Origin: an uncultured Gemella sp.
Lineage (GTDB): Bacteria > Bacillota > Bacilli > Staphylococcales > Gemellaceae
DNA: 64,000 bases
Direction of reading: 5' to 3'
Assembly: GCA_900555985.1 (NCBI GenBank)
Contig: USNF01000003.1
Coordinates: 1-64,000, forward strand
The notes beneath the pieces were generated by a model. That model saw nothing but the letters and a program-made list of their open reading frames with translations, did not search any database and was not told the origin of the DNA. Positions 39,224 to 47,440 of the stretch are shown piece after piece (position 1 is the first letter of the stretch; every line of letters starts with the position of its first letter). Both the position numbers and the translations under genes were made by a program.

Positions 39224-40207
39224 AATACAAAAAGTTTGATGACTAAGATTTTAAATGCTGCCATAGAAAATAAAGCCAGTGATATCCACATTTATCCGAA
39301 TATAACAGGATATTCCTTTATAAAACTCAGAGTAATGGGGAATCTGAGTAAATATGAAAAATATTCTAATAGGGAGTTAGAAGCAGTTATTTCATTATTG
39401 AAATATAATGCTAATATAGACATTTCAAGAAATAAAGAACCACAAAGTGGTAGGTTTGTTTATAGGCTCTTAGGTAAAGAATATTATCTAAGAGTTTCTA
39501 CTTTACCTTTAAGTGAGTTATTTGAAGGTTGTGTAGTAAGAATTTTCACAAATGAGATAGAAGATGTTAAATATAGTATTTTTTCAAAAGATAATATATT
39601 TATAGATAGGCTTGCTTCAAAAGCAAATGGTCTTATTATATTTTCGGGACCAACAGGAAGTGGGAAGTCAACATCAATGTATAAATTAGCAAGCAGATGT
39701 GCTCAGTTAGGTAAACAAGTACTTACGATTGAAGATCCAGTAGAAAAAAATATTAGTAATTTGGTTCAAATGCAGATTAATGAAAAAGCGGGTATAACAT
39801 ATGAAAATGCATTAAAATCAATGTTACGTTGTGATCCGGATGTTCTCGTAGTTGGGGAAGTAAGAGATTATAAGACTGCAGGACAAGTTGTAACATCTAC
39901 ATTTTCTGGACATTTAGTTTTAAGTACAATTCATGCGGAAAATTCGATTGGTGTGATAAATAGATTAAAAGATTTAAATTTATCGCATGAAGACATAAAA
40001 CAAACTATAATCTGTATAATTTCACAAAGATTGGTTAGATTAACCAATAATAAAAGAGGATTAGTTACTGAAATATTAACAAAAGAAGAAATTCAAAATT
40101 ATATTGAGAATAAAATTATAGGGAATTATACTTTACAACATAAATTTAATATAGCGTATGAGAAGGAGATAATATCACTCAATGAAAAAGAAAAATGGGG
40201 ATATTAG
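39221..40207 (+). CDS. comGA: competence pilus ATPase ComGA
   Basis: Type II/IV secretion-type ATPase that powers assembly of the competence pseudopilus at the inner face of the membrane. About 328 residues. Features are ASDIHIYP near the N-terminus, Walker A GPTGSGKST (near 143), the Asp box TIEDPVEKNI, Walker B LRCDPDVLVVGEVRD, and the His box STIHAENSIG. The frame is open from ATG 39200, but the only good ribosome site points to ATA 39221; the distance from there to ASDIH resembles staphylococcal ComGA. First gene of comGA-GG; comGB overlaps its end by 26 bp. Confidence 0.9.
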   Translation: MNTKSLMTKILNAAIENKASDIHIYPNITGYSFIKLRVMGNLSKYEKYSNRELEAVISLLKYNANIDISRNKEPQSGRFVYRLLGKEYYLRVSTLPLSELFEGCVVRIFTNEIEDVKYSIFSKDNIFIDRLASKANGLIIFSGPTGSGKSTSMYKLASRCAQLGKQVLTIEDPVEKNISNLVQMQINEKAGITYENALKSMLRCDPDVLVVGEVRDYKTAGQVVTSTFSGHLVLSTIHAENSIGVINRLKDLNLSHEDIKQTIICIISQRLVRLTNNKRGLVTEILTKEEIQNYIENKIIGNYTLQHKFNIAYEKEIISLNEKEKWGY

Positions 40208-41228
40208 TAAAATTCTTGATGAAGAGAATAAAATTTATTTTATTCGAAGGTTATATGAATTAATCGAGCATGGTTATATGCTTGAGGATTCAATTGAATT
40301 TCTTTTATTTCAATATGATGTTTCTTTAGAAATAATTGATAGTGTAAAACTTGAACTCTCTCATGGTAAAAAGTTATCGGATTTGCTGAGATATCTAGGA
40401 TATTCTAACTTTGTAATAAGCAAAATGAGATTTGCTGAAGATTATGGTAGCATAGAAGAAATGCTATTAGAAATTGAAAATTATCTAAGAATAAAAAAAG
40501 AACAAAAAGAAAAAGTAATAAAAACTTTAAGATATCCTATAATTCTTACCATTGCATTAATTACACTAATCATGGTATTTAACTTGTTAGTAATTCCACA
40601 GTTTGAAAATATTTATACATCATCTAGTATAAAAATGGATATTCAAACGATTATTCTAATTAAAATTATATATTATACTCCTAAAATTATATCTATTTTA
40701 GTGATGTTATCGATAATAGTAGTAGTTTATATGCTATACATAAAAAAATATAGAAAAAATATATATTTAAATACACTTATGTATATTCCAAAAATAAAAG
40801 TATATGCTAGATTATATTATTCATATAAATTTACTTTAGAATTAAGTTTATTTCTAATGTGTGGTTTTTCATTAAAAACTGCATTAGAAGTAATTATAGA
40901 AGAGAACTATGACTATTATTTAACATATTTTTCTAAAAAAATAATAAAAGATTTAGATAAAGGACTTAGCTTTGAAGAAGCAATTGCCAGTATTAAGTTT
41001 TTTGATAAATCAGTAGAAAAATTCGTAGTTCACGGTATAAATAATGGATTAATTGATAAGGAGTTGAGATTATTTAGTGAGCTAATGTTAGATACTTTTT
41101 TAACATCACTAGATAAAATGTTAAGGAAATTTCAGCCAGTGTTATTTGCTATATTAGCAATTGTAATAATAGGCTTATATATGGTAATTTTAATGCCTAT
41201 ATTTAATATGGCAAGTTCGTTGAAATAA
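40182..41228 (+). CDS. comGB: competence pilus platform protein ComGB
   Basis: GspF/PilC-type inner-membrane platform protein, 348 residues. It has the duplicated cytoplasmic four-helix domain and three membrane helices (about 112-140, 160-185, 315-345: ILTIALITLIMVFNLLVI, IISILVMLSIIVVVYML, LFAILAIVIIGLYMVILM). It overlaps comGA by 26 bp. AAGGAG lies 13 nt before the ATG, a little far, but an in-frame stop at 40170 excludes an earlier start. comGC follows after 10 bp. Confidence 0.9.
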   Translation: MKKKNGDISKILDEENKIYFIRRLYELIEHGYMLEDSIEFLLFQYDVSLEIIDSVKLELSHGKKLSDLLRYLGYSNFVISKMRFAEDYGSIEEMLLEIENYLRIKKEQKEKVIKTLRYPIILTIALITLIMVFNLLVIPQFENIYTSSSIKMDIQTIILIKIIYYTPKIISILVMLSIIVVVYMLYIKKYRKNIYLNTLMYIPKIKVYARLYYSYKFTLELSLFLMCGFSLKTALEVIIEENYDYYLTYFSKKIIKDLDKGLSFEEAIASIKFFDKSVEKFVVHGINNGLIDKELRLFSELMLDTFLTSLDKMLRKFQPVLFAILAIVIIGLYMVILMPIFNMASSLK

Positions 41229-41238
41229 GGAGAGAAAT

Positions 41239-41583
41239 ATGACGAAGAAGACTCTTAAAATAAGAAAAAGACAGAAAAATAAAGAAGCGTTTACATTGAT
41301 AGAGATGTTGATAGTTTTGTTTATCATAGCGATATTACTTATTTTAATTATCCCTAATATAACAAAAAGTATTGATAGCGCTAAAGATAAAAGTTCAGAA
41401 GCTTATGAAAAAACTGTTCAATCACAAGTTACTGCTTATGAAATAAATGAAAAAGACCCTGATGTAACATTTGATAAGTTAGTAAATAAACATTATTTAG
41501 AAGGTCCAGTAGACAAGGCAAGTAAAGCTCCTAATGGAAAACAAATAATAATTTCAAATGGAAAAGCTACATTACAAAAATAA
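41239..41583 (+). CDS. comGC: major competence pseudopilin ComGC
   Basis: Main building block of the competence pseudopilus, 114 residues. A short basic leader ends in the prepilin cleavage site KEA/FTLIEMLIVLFIIAIL, with the conserved Glu at +5 of the mature protein and a long hydrophobic helix. The C-terminal part KAPNGKQIIISNGKATLQ matches ComGC. The ribosome site is AAGGAGAG. Cleavage would need a prepilin peptidase (ComC), which is not in this window. Confidence 0.93.
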   Translation: MTKKTLKIRKRQKNKEAFTLIEMLIVLFIIAILLILIIPNITKSIDSAKDKSSEAYEKTVQSQVTAYEINEKDPDVTFDKLVNKHYLEGPVDKASKAPNGKQIIISNGKATLQK

Positions 41584-41998
41584 TTCAGCCTTTAGTTTAA
41601 TTGAAATGATGGCTGTATTGTTTATAGTAGGTATCTTAATAATTATTTTATCGATGATTACTATATCTAATTATTCTAAGTATAAGGATAGAATGGCAAT
41701 AAATGAAGTTATTTCTGATATATACCTTGTTCAAACAGATAGTTTAAAAAGTAATAACTCTTATATTGATTTTTTTACTAGAGATAATGAATATATTGTT
41801 TATTCAAATGGCAAAAAAGTATGGAAAAAAATACCACGAGGTGGTAGGACATTACTTAACGGGAATACAATTAGATTGAAATATAGACATGGTAATTTGG
41901 TTTCAAAAGCTAATACTATAGATGTTAAATTATCATCAAGTAAATATAGAGTTATAGTTCATTTAGATTCAGGATACGTTACTGTAGATGAAGTTTAG
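41558..41998 (+). CDS. comGD: minor competence pseudopilin ComGD
   Basis: 146 residues, overlapping comGC by 26 bp. The prepilin motif NSA/FSLIEMMAVLFIVGIL lies near the N-terminus with Glu at +5, followed by a mostly beta-rich domain. It has no good ribosome site, so translation is probably coupled to comGC. The order and overlap are those of the comG operon in Bacillus and Staphylococcus. Confidence 0.85.
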   Translation: MEKLHYKNNSAFSLIEMMAVLFIVGILIIILSMITISNYSKYKDRMAINEVISDIYLVQTDSLKSNNSYIDFFTRDNEYIVYSNGKKVWKKIPRGGRTLLNGNTIRLKYRHGNLVSKANTIDVKLSSSKYRVIVHLDSGYVTVDEV

Positions 41999-42272
41999 TA
42001 AGAACGGATTTACATTTATAGAAATAATAGCAGCATTGTTTATATGTTCATTAATATTTGTATATTTGATACCGAATATGGTAAGACAGTATTCTAATAT
42101 ATCGAAGGCAGAAAAAGAATTAGAAATGCGTGAACTTTTATATGAAGAAATAAGTAACCATAAAGATCAGAAGCATTTTAAAGTAAGAAGAGAAAACTAT
42201 GTAATAATAGTTAATGGAAATAATGCTGAAATATATGATGAGAAAACAAGAAATAAGATAAAGTATGGATAG
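41988..42272 (+). CDS. comGE: minor competence pseudopilin ComGE
   Basis: 94 residues, overlapping comGD by 11 bp and comGF by 8 bp. The prepilin-type N-terminus KNG/FTFIEIIAALFICSLI keeps the +5 Glu. The remainder is a short charged domain. Assignment rests on position and motif, since ComGE sequences vary greatly. Confidence 0.8.
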   Translation: MKFSKNGFTFIEIIAALFICSLIFVYLIPNMVRQYSNISKAEKELEMRELLYEEISNHKDQKHFKVRRENYVIIVNGNNAEIYDEKTRNKIKYG

Positions 42273-42711
42273 AAAAAAGGCAGGTTTTACTCTTTTAGAA
42301 TTAACAGTATCGTTATTTTTATTAACTATTTTATCAGTTCTTCTTATGCTAATACTTGAAACTACTGTTAAAACATCAAAAAGATTTATGAGTTATACAG
42401 ACTATGAATATGCTTTAGCACATAAAAAAATTTTTGAAATCTATAACGAAAGTAATACGGTTGATAGATACAGTAATCATATAGTTATGGAATCAAAAAA
42501 TAATAAAGAAGAAGTATTATTAATCTTTAGAGGTGATAGAGTATTTTTAGAAAAAAAGAAAAATACGAATTCATACGTAGGTAATATTTTACTATTGAAA
42601 AAATTAAAAGGATACTCTATAAATCAAGATGGAAATTTACTAAAAATAAATATAATTGACAGAAATAACAAAAAGCACATTTTACATCTAAAATTAAAAC
42701 ATAATAAATAG
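42265..42711 (+). CDS. comGF: minor competence pseudopilin ComGF
   Basis: 148 residues with prepilin motif KAG/FTLLELTVSLFLLTIL and the +5 Glu, then a domain resembling ComGF (NLLKINIIDRNNKKHILHL near the end). It overlaps comGE by 8 bp, so it is coupled. Unlike the tight spacing elsewhere in the operon, 134 bp separate it from the next gene. Confidence 0.82.
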   Translation: MDRKKAGFTLLELTVSLFLLTILSVLLMLILETTVKTSKRFMSYTDYEYALAHKKIFEIYNESNTVDRYSNHIVMESKNNKEEVLLIFRGDRVFLEKKKNTNSYVGNILLLKKLKGYSINQDGNLLKINIIDRNNKKHILHLKLKHNK

Positions 42712-42720
42712 ATATTAATT

Positions 42721-42843
42721 GATAGTATAAGGAAATTTAACGTACTATCTATAGAGGAGAATTAGTATTTAAGTAAAGTGGCGGTAAAAAACTTAAAGAA
42801 ACCCTCCCTAAATAAAAGACTCAACCCTAGAAAAGAGATGTAA
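42721..42843 (+). other. unexplained spacer inside the comG operon
   Basis: Between comGF and comGG lie a hairpin (GATAGTA 42721-42727 with TACTATC 42743-42749), a good Shine-Dalgarno AGAGGAGA (42753-42760) whose correctly spaced codon is ATT followed at once by TAA, and a locally GC-richer stretch. A 21-codon frame from GTG 42778 to TAA 42841 encodes a very basic peptide (MAVKNLKKPSLNKRL...) but has no ribosome site of its own. Confidence 0.4.
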
Positions 42844-42845
42844 AT

Positions 42846-43019
42846 ATGAATAAAGAAGGAAATGCTATCGTAATTTCAATAATGACATTACTTTTTGTTA
42901 TAGTTATTATGTTAAGCATAATAGGAATATATATAAATAAATTTTATAGTATAAAAAGTTTAAATGATTATTATGATAAAAAAATAGTATTACAATTGAA
43001 AATTAATAATTCTAAATAA
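42846..43019 (+). CDS. comGG: small ComGG-like pilin protein
   Basis: 57-residue protein with a short leader MNKEGNA, a hydrophobic helix (IVISIMTLLFVIVIMLSIIGI) and a short polar tail. Its place as the last gene before the operon terminator, and its pilin-like N-terminus, suggest ComGG. It lacks the Phe+1/Glu+5 of the other pseudopilins and is much shorter than the 110-130 residues usual for ComGG, so it may be reduced. The ribosome site AGAGATG is weak. An in-frame stop at 42828 rules out a longer N-terminus. Confidence 0.6.
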   Translation: MNKEGNAIVISIMTLLFVIVIMLSIIGIYINKFYSIKSLNDYYDKKIVLQLKINNSK

Positions 43020-43022
43020 TGG

Positions 43023-43066
43023 AAAATACGGCTTTAAAAGATATAGGTTTTAAAGCTGTATTTTTA
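43023..43066 (+). terminator. comG operon terminator
   Basis: A 17-bp stem AAAATACGGCTTTAAAA (43023-43039) with its wobble-complement (43048-43064), then T residues. Confidence 0.88.
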
Positions 43067-43087
43067 ATTATATTTAACATATATTTA

Positions 43088-43116
43088 TTGCTTTGTTTAG
43101 GTAAATAGTTTAAAAT
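43088..43116 (+). promoter_or_regulatory. promoter for the small membrane protein / YihY pair
   Basis: TTGCTT (43088-43093) and TAAAAT (43111-43116) are 17 bp apart, about 40 bp before the start at 43156. Confidence 0.5.
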
Positions 43117-43155
43117 GTTATTATATTATGTGTAATAAATTTAAGGAGAATATTA

Positions 43156-43410
43156 ATGAGTAAAAAATCTATTTTGGCACTAACAGTAGTAGGGATAGGT
43201 GCATTAGCAACAGCAGCTATCTTTGCAAAAAATGATAAAGTAAATAAAGAGGATGAGCAAAAAATAAAAGAATCTAAAGAATACCTTGAATCAAAAGGGT
43301 ATGCAATTAGTAGAAATGGTTTCCCAATAAATGGATTTGATTTTCTTTCTGTTTCAAGTTTACCAACATATTATAAAGTAGCTAAAACAGTAGCTAAATA
43401 TGTTTTATAG
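43156..43410 (+). CDS. small protein of unknown function with N-terminal hydrophobic segment
   Basis: 84 residues. The N-terminus SILALTVVGIGALATAAIFA is a membrane helix or signal segment. A charged helical stretch (KVNKEDEQKIKESKEYLESK) follows, then a C-terminal region with YAISRNGFPINGFDF. I do not recognise the family. The start has AAGGAG at good distance. It lies 3 bp upstream of the YihY-like gene, which has no ribosome site, so the two are probably translated together. Confidence 0.65.
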   Translation: MSKKSILALTVVGIGALATAAIFAKNDKVNKEDEQKIKESKEYLESKGYAISRNGFPINGFDFLSVSSLPTYYKVAKTVAKYVL

Positions 43411-43413
43411 ATT

Positions 43414-44319
43414 ATGTTTATTCCAGAGAAGAATTATTCATTTTATGAAGCGGAACCAAAAGGTAAATTAACAATAAAAAAATTCTGTAAAGAAATGTTT
43501 TATAGAATAATGTACGATGAAATATCATTGTTATCGGCCAATTTAAGCTATTATTTTATATTGTCATTATTCCCAATGTTAATAGTTGCGGTTGCATTAA
43601 CACCATACTTTAATATAGACCAGAAGTTTTTACTTGATAAAATTCAAAGTTTGGCTCCTGGGGAACTTGGTGATTTTATATTTGGAATGATTTCAGAAGT
43701 GTTAAATAATAAAAATAATAATACAATTATAACATTAGGTATTGTATTTACCTTATGGTCTGCATCAAATGGTATATATGGTATAATTATAGCATTTAAC
43801 AATGCATTTAGGGTAAGAGACGGAAGAATATGGATAGTAACTAAATTAATAAGTATTTTATTTACAGTGTTATTTTTAGTAGGTATGTTTTTAGTATTAG
43901 CACTAGTAGTTTTTGGAAAACAACTTACATATCTACTATTTCATAAGTTGAACTTAGATGAAGGTTTTTATAACGTATGGTCTTATTTGAGTTATAGCTT
44001 TCCAATTATGTTTACTTTTATAGTTTTTGTATTTTTATACATATTAGGACCTAATTTACGCTTGAAATTAATTAGTATTTTTCCAGGAGCAGTATTTGCT
44101 ACAATTTCTTGGACACTTGTCAGTAGACTATTTGGATATTATATAGATCATTTTTCAAGTTACATTAAAACTTATGGAACAATTGGAGCCTTAATGGCCT
44201 TTATTATTTGGCTATATATCACTGGTTATATTCTAATTTTAGGAGCTGAAATCAACGCAATTTTTCATAATTATAGAGTTGAGCATAGGGTATTTGAAGA
44301 AACACATACAATTGAATAA
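43414..44319 (+). CDS. YihY/UPF0761-family membrane protein
   Basis: 301 residues with about six membrane helices. SLLSANLSYYFILSLFPMLI near residue 38, LWSASNGIYGIIIAFNNAFRV near 113 and the C-terminal GTIGALMAFIIWLYITGYILILGAEINA are typical of the YihY/virulence factor BrkB family. These were once called ribonuclease BN, but that activity belongs to another protein, so function is unknown. No ribosome site precedes the ATG; translation is likely coupled to the upstream gene 3 bp away. Confidence 0.88.
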   Translation: MFIPEKNYSFYEAEPKGKLTIKKFCKEMFYRIMYDEISLLSANLSYYFILSLFPMLIVAVALTPYFNIDQKFLLDKIQSLAPGELGDFIFGMISEVLNNKNNNTIITLGIVFTLWSASNGIYGIIIAFNNAFRVRDGRIWIVTKLISILFTVLFLVGMFLVLALVVFGKQLTYLLFHKLNLDEGFYNVWSYLSYSFPIMFTFIVFVFLYILGPNLRLKLISIFPGAVFATISWTLVSRLFGYYIDHFSSYIKTYGTIGALMAFIIWLYITGYILILGAEINAIFHNYRVEHRVFEETHTIE

Positions 44320-44363
44320 AATAATGACAGGATTAATAATTAATAGTCCTGTCATTATTATTA
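44320..44363 (+). terminator. hairpin terminator after the YihY-like gene
   Basis: A 15-bp stem AATAATGACAGGATT (44320-44334) with AGTCCTGTCATTATT (44345-44359), one wobble. The T run is short (ATTATT), so strength is uncertain. Confidence 0.65.
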
Positions 44364-44454
44364 AGGGCAATATTATGTTAAAAATTATTAACTTATAGTA
44401 TAATTAATTAATAACTAGTAATAAATTTAGTAATTATGAGAGGAAGCATTAAAT

Positions 44455-44943
44455 ATGATAAAAGAAGTATATTTAGCCGGTGGATGTTTTTGGGGAGTTG
44501 AAGGATATTTTTCTCAATTAAATGGTGTAATTGAAACAAAAGTAGGTTACAGTAATGGTCAAACAGAAGATACAAATTATAAATTAATAAAATCTACTGA
44601 TCACGCTGAAGTTATTTACTTAAAATATAATGATGAAATCCTGCCATTAACTGATGTTTTACAACATTACTTTAGAATTATAGACCCTACAAGTCTAAAT
44701 AAGCAAGGAGAAGATGTTGGACGTCAATATAGAACGGGAATATATTATGTGGATGAAGATACTGCTGAAATAACAAAACAGTTCATCGATGAATTGCAGA
44801 AGAAATTTGATAAAAAAATAGTTGTGGAAGTTGAAAAAGCAAATAATTATATTGACGCAGAAGAATATCATCAAAAATATCTTGAAAAAAATCCTACAGG
44901 GTATTGCCACGTCGATTTAAGTTTAGCTAAAAAAAGTTTATAA
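44455..44943 (+). CDS. msrA: peptide-methionine (S)-S-oxide reductase MsrA
   Basis: Repairs oxidised methionine (S-sulfoxide) in proteins. 162 residues. The catalytic Cys11 is in GGCFWGVEGYF. Also present are GYSNGQTEDTNY, HAEVIYLKY, HYFRIIDPTSLNKQGEDVG and EEYHQKYLEKNPTGYC, whose Cys is a likely resolving residue. No MsrB domain is fused. The ribosome site is GAGGAAG. It is probably monocistronic. Confidence 0.95.
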   Translation: MIKEVYLAGGCFWGVEGYFSQLNGVIETKVGYSNGQTEDTNYKLIKSTDHAEVIYLKYNDEILPLTDVLQHYFRIIDPTSLNKQGEDVGRQYRTGIYYVDEDTAEITKQFIDELQKKFDKKIVVEVEKANNYIDAEEYHQKYLEKNPTGYCHVDLSLAKKSL

Positions 44944-44969
44944 TAAACAATATAGAACTTAGAAATGTT

Positions 44970-44998
44970 TTGAAAAAATAATAAAAAAAAGGTAAAAT
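44970..44998 (+). promoter_or_regulatory. ppaC promoter
   Basis: TTGAAA (44970-44975) and TAAAAT (44993-44998) lie 17 bp apart, about 35 bp before the start codon. Confidence 0.55.
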
Positions 44999-45033
44999 AT
45001 AAATAAGTATATATTTAATAGAGGAGTTAAAAA

Positions 45034-45960
45034 ATGACAAATATTTTAATTTTTGGACATAAAAATCCAGATACAGACACAATTTGTTCTGCTATCGTTT
45101 ATAATAATTTAAAAAGACTTCAAGGTATGGATACAGAAGCTGTAAGACTTGGAGAATTAAATGATGAAACTAAATATGCATTAGAGTACTTTAATGTTAG
45201 TACACCTCGTCTAGTTGAGAGCCTTAATGAAGGACAAAATGTAATATTAGTAGATCATAATGAATTTCAGCAATCAGCTAATGGTATTGAAAATGCAGTA
45301 ATTCGTGAAGTTATAGATCATCATAGAATTGCTAATTTCGAAACAGCTGCTCCATTATACTATAGAGCAGAACCACTTGGATGTACTGCTACTATCTTAA
45401 AGAAAATTTATGAAGAACAAAGTGTACATATAAATAAACAAATGGCTGGACTTATGCTATCGGCAATTATCTCAGATTCATTATTACTTAAATCACCTAC
45501 ATGCACATTACGTGATAAAGTTGCAGCAGAAGAATTAGCTGCTATTGCCGAGGTTGATTTAGAAGAATATGGATTAGCAATGCTAAAAGCAGGAGCGTCT
45601 ACTAAAGATAAAAAAGCTGAAGAATTAATTTCATTAGATGCTAAAGAATTCATCTTAGGAGATGACAAACTAATCGTTGCACAAATAAATACAGTAGATG
45701 AGAAAGAAGTTTCTGAACGTAAAGAAGAACTAGTTAGTGCTATAAATAAAGAAATCTCAGAAAAAGGATTATCTGCATTTGTGTTTGTTATTACTAATAT
45801 CTTAACTTCAAATTCTGAAGTTTTAGTACTAGGAGATAAAAAAGATAAAGTTGCTTCAGCATTTAATAAGACATTAAATAATGATTTTATGTTATTAGAG
45901 GGAGTAGTTTCACGTAAAAAACAAGTAGTTCCTCAAATCACAGAAGAGTTTACAAAATAA
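45034..45960 (+). CDS. ppaC: manganese-dependent inorganic pyrophosphatase
   Basis: Family II pyrophosphatase, hydrolysing pyrophosphate to phosphate. 308 residues. DHH-family metal ligands are His9, Asp13 and Asp15 in GHKNPDTDT, Asp75 in ILVDHNE, and IDHHR near 95-97. The C-terminal DHHA2 domain ends with the substrate-binding RKKQVVPQI. Length and motifs match Bacillus and Streptococcus PpaC. It is monocistronic, with a good ribosome site and promoter. Confidence 0.96.
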   Translation: MTNILIFGHKNPDTDTICSAIVYNNLKRLQGMDTEAVRLGELNDETKYALEYFNVSTPRLVESLNEGQNVILVDHNEFQQSANGIENAVIREVIDHHRIANFETAAPLYYRAEPLGCTATILKKIYEEQSVHINKQMAGLMLSAIISDSLLLKSPTCTLRDKVAAEELAAIAEVDLEEYGLAMLKAGASTKDKKAEELISLDAKEFILGDDKLIVAQINTVDEKEVSERKEELVSAINKEISEKGLSAFVFVITNILTSNSEVLVLGDKKDKVASAFNKTLNNDFMLLEGVVSRKKQVVPQITEEFTK

Positions 45961-45974
45961 TTTAGAATATTTTT

Positions 45975-45999
45975 GAAAGTGGGACTAGTTTCCACTTTC
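45975..45999 (+). terminator. hairpin after ppaC
   Basis: GAAAGTGG (45975-45982) pairs with CCACTTTC (45992-45999). The following sequence is only moderately T-rich, so termination may be partial. Confidence 0.5.
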
Positions 46000-46049
46000 T
46001 GTATTATATGAGCTTAAAAGAATTTTAAGAATAAAAAAGAGGATTATAA

Positions 46050-46436
46050 ATGAAAAATAGTAAATCTTTACTTTGGACTTTTATTAAGAGTACTGTAGTA
46101 AATTGCTTAATAGTCATTGCATTTTCAGGTCTATTTAATGGAAGTCTTAGGATTGATAAACCAATATACGGGTTCTATGGTGCATTGCTCTTAACTATAT
46201 TGTATATGTTCATTAGGCCAATAATATTGATGGTAAGTATAGTTCCAATTATTATGACTTTTGGTATTTTTATAGTTATAATTAATGCTTTATTGATTAT
46301 GTTTGTGTCATATTTATTGTCACCCCATTTTGAAGTGGCATCATTTGGCTCAGCATTTTTCTTAGCAATATTTATATCTATATTTAATGCATTATTAAAT
46401 AGTAGTGATAGAAAGATAATAATAAAAAAATTCTAA
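46050..46436 (+). CDS. YvlD-like four-helix membrane protein (phage holin superfamily IV fold)
   Basis: 128 residues with four predicted membrane helices (VVNCLIVIAFSGLFNG, FYGALLLTILYMFIRPIIL, IPIIMTF-like VPIIMTFGIFIVIINALLIM, SAFFLAIFISIFNALL). It belongs to the mycobacterial holin-like/YvlD family. In B. subtilis yvlD stands upstream of hprK and lgt, and the same order occurs here, so it is a chromosomal envelope gene rather than a phage holin. Function is unknown; YvlD relatives respond to envelope stress. Confidence 0.78.
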   Translation: MKNSKSLLWTFIKSTVVNCLIVIAFSGLFNGSLRIDKPIYGFYGALLLTILYMFIRPIILMVSIVPIIMTFGIFIVIINALLIMFVSYLLSPHFEVASFGSAFFLAIFISIFNALLNSSDRKIIIKKF

Positions 46437-46490
46437 AGGTTGATAGATGACCTTAATCTAATCTAAATATAAAATAGTAAGGAAAACTAA

Positions 46491-47438
46491 ATGAAAATAG
46501 TAACAACAAGAGATCTAATTGAAAAATTAGATTTAGAAATAATTAGTGGAGAAAAAGGACTAGATAGGGAAATAACTACAGGGGAGTTATCACGACCTGC
46601 ATTACAGTTAGCAGGTTATTTCTCGCATTACACCCCCCAGAGAGTACAGATACTTGGTACGAGTGAGTTATCTTTCTTTAAGTTATTAACTGACGCAGAA
46701 AAAAGTTCTAGAATGGGTATGTTATGTACAAGGATTACTCCTTGTATAATTGTATCACGAGGTTTAGATATTCCGAATGAATTAATAGAAGCCTCTAATA
46801 AATATGATACGCCTGTACTACGTAGCAACTCTGAAACTACTAAGTTAATGGGATTTATTACATATCATCTGCAAAATATGTTTGCTCCAACTACATCGGT
46901 ACATGGTGTATTTATTGAGGTTTATGGGATTGGTATACTATTAACTGGAGAAAGTGGTATTGGTAAAAGTGAAATAGCATTAGAACTAATAAAAAGGGGG
47001 CATCGCCTAATAGCAGATGATAGAGTAGATATTAGGGAGCTTCAGAAGGAGTACTTAATTGGAACATGCGAATCTCCTTTAATTAAGCACTTTTTAGAAA
47101 TAAGAGGACTAGGGATTATCAATGTAATGACATTATTTGGAACTGGGGCAGTTCGAAATGAGAAACGACTTCAACTAAATATTCATTTAGAAACATGGGA
47201 TGAGTCTAAACAATATGATCGTATTGGTTTAAATAATGAAAAACAAGAAATATTAAATTCTAAAATAGAAAAGAAAACTATCCCAGTTAGACCAGGACGA
47301 AACGTTGCAATTATTATTGAATCTGCAGCAATGAATTATCGTTTAAATCAAATGGGAACAAATACTGCTAAAGATTTTACTAGCAGGCTAGAACAGGAAA
47401 TTAAAAGAAATAATACAGAAAGTAGCAAAGGAGAATAA
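46491..47438 (+). CDS. hprK: HPr kinase/phosphorylase
   Basis: Phosphorylates HPr on Ser46 and removes that phosphate, controlling carbon catabolite repression through CcpA. 315 residues. The N-terminal domain spans about 1-130. Walker A GESGIGKSE is near 153-161, followed by ADDRVDI and the signature EIRGLGIINVMTLFGTGAVR near 204. The C-terminal part has the IPVRPGRNVA loop. The ribosome site is AAGGA. It heads an hprK-lgt-trxB run typical of Bacillales. It links to the cre-like site before glgB. Confidence 0.96.
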   Translation: MKIVTTRDLIEKLDLEIISGEKGLDREITTGELSRPALQLAGYFSHYTPQRVQILGTSELSFFKLLTDAEKSSRMGMLCTRITPCIIVSRGLDIPNELIEASNKYDTPVLRSNSETTKLMGFITYHLQNMFAPTTSVHGVFIEVYGIGILLTGESGIGKSEIALELIKRGHRLIADDRVDIRELQKEYLIGTCESPLIKHFLEIRGLGIINVMTLFGTGAVRNEKRLQLNIHLETWDESKQYDRIGLNNEKQEILNSKIEKKTIPVRPGRNVAIIIESAAMNYRLNQMGTNTAKDFTSRLEQEIKRNNTESSKGE

Positions 47439-47440
47439 AC

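Noticed and set aside
42778..42843. Small gene encoding a 21-residue basic peptide
   Set aside because: No ribosome site for the GTG and no recognisable family; kept only as an observation on the spacer.
46050..46436. Phage holin
   Set aside because: The four-helix fold is shared with chromosomal YvlD, and the yvlD-hprK-lgt order is the standard chromosomal one.
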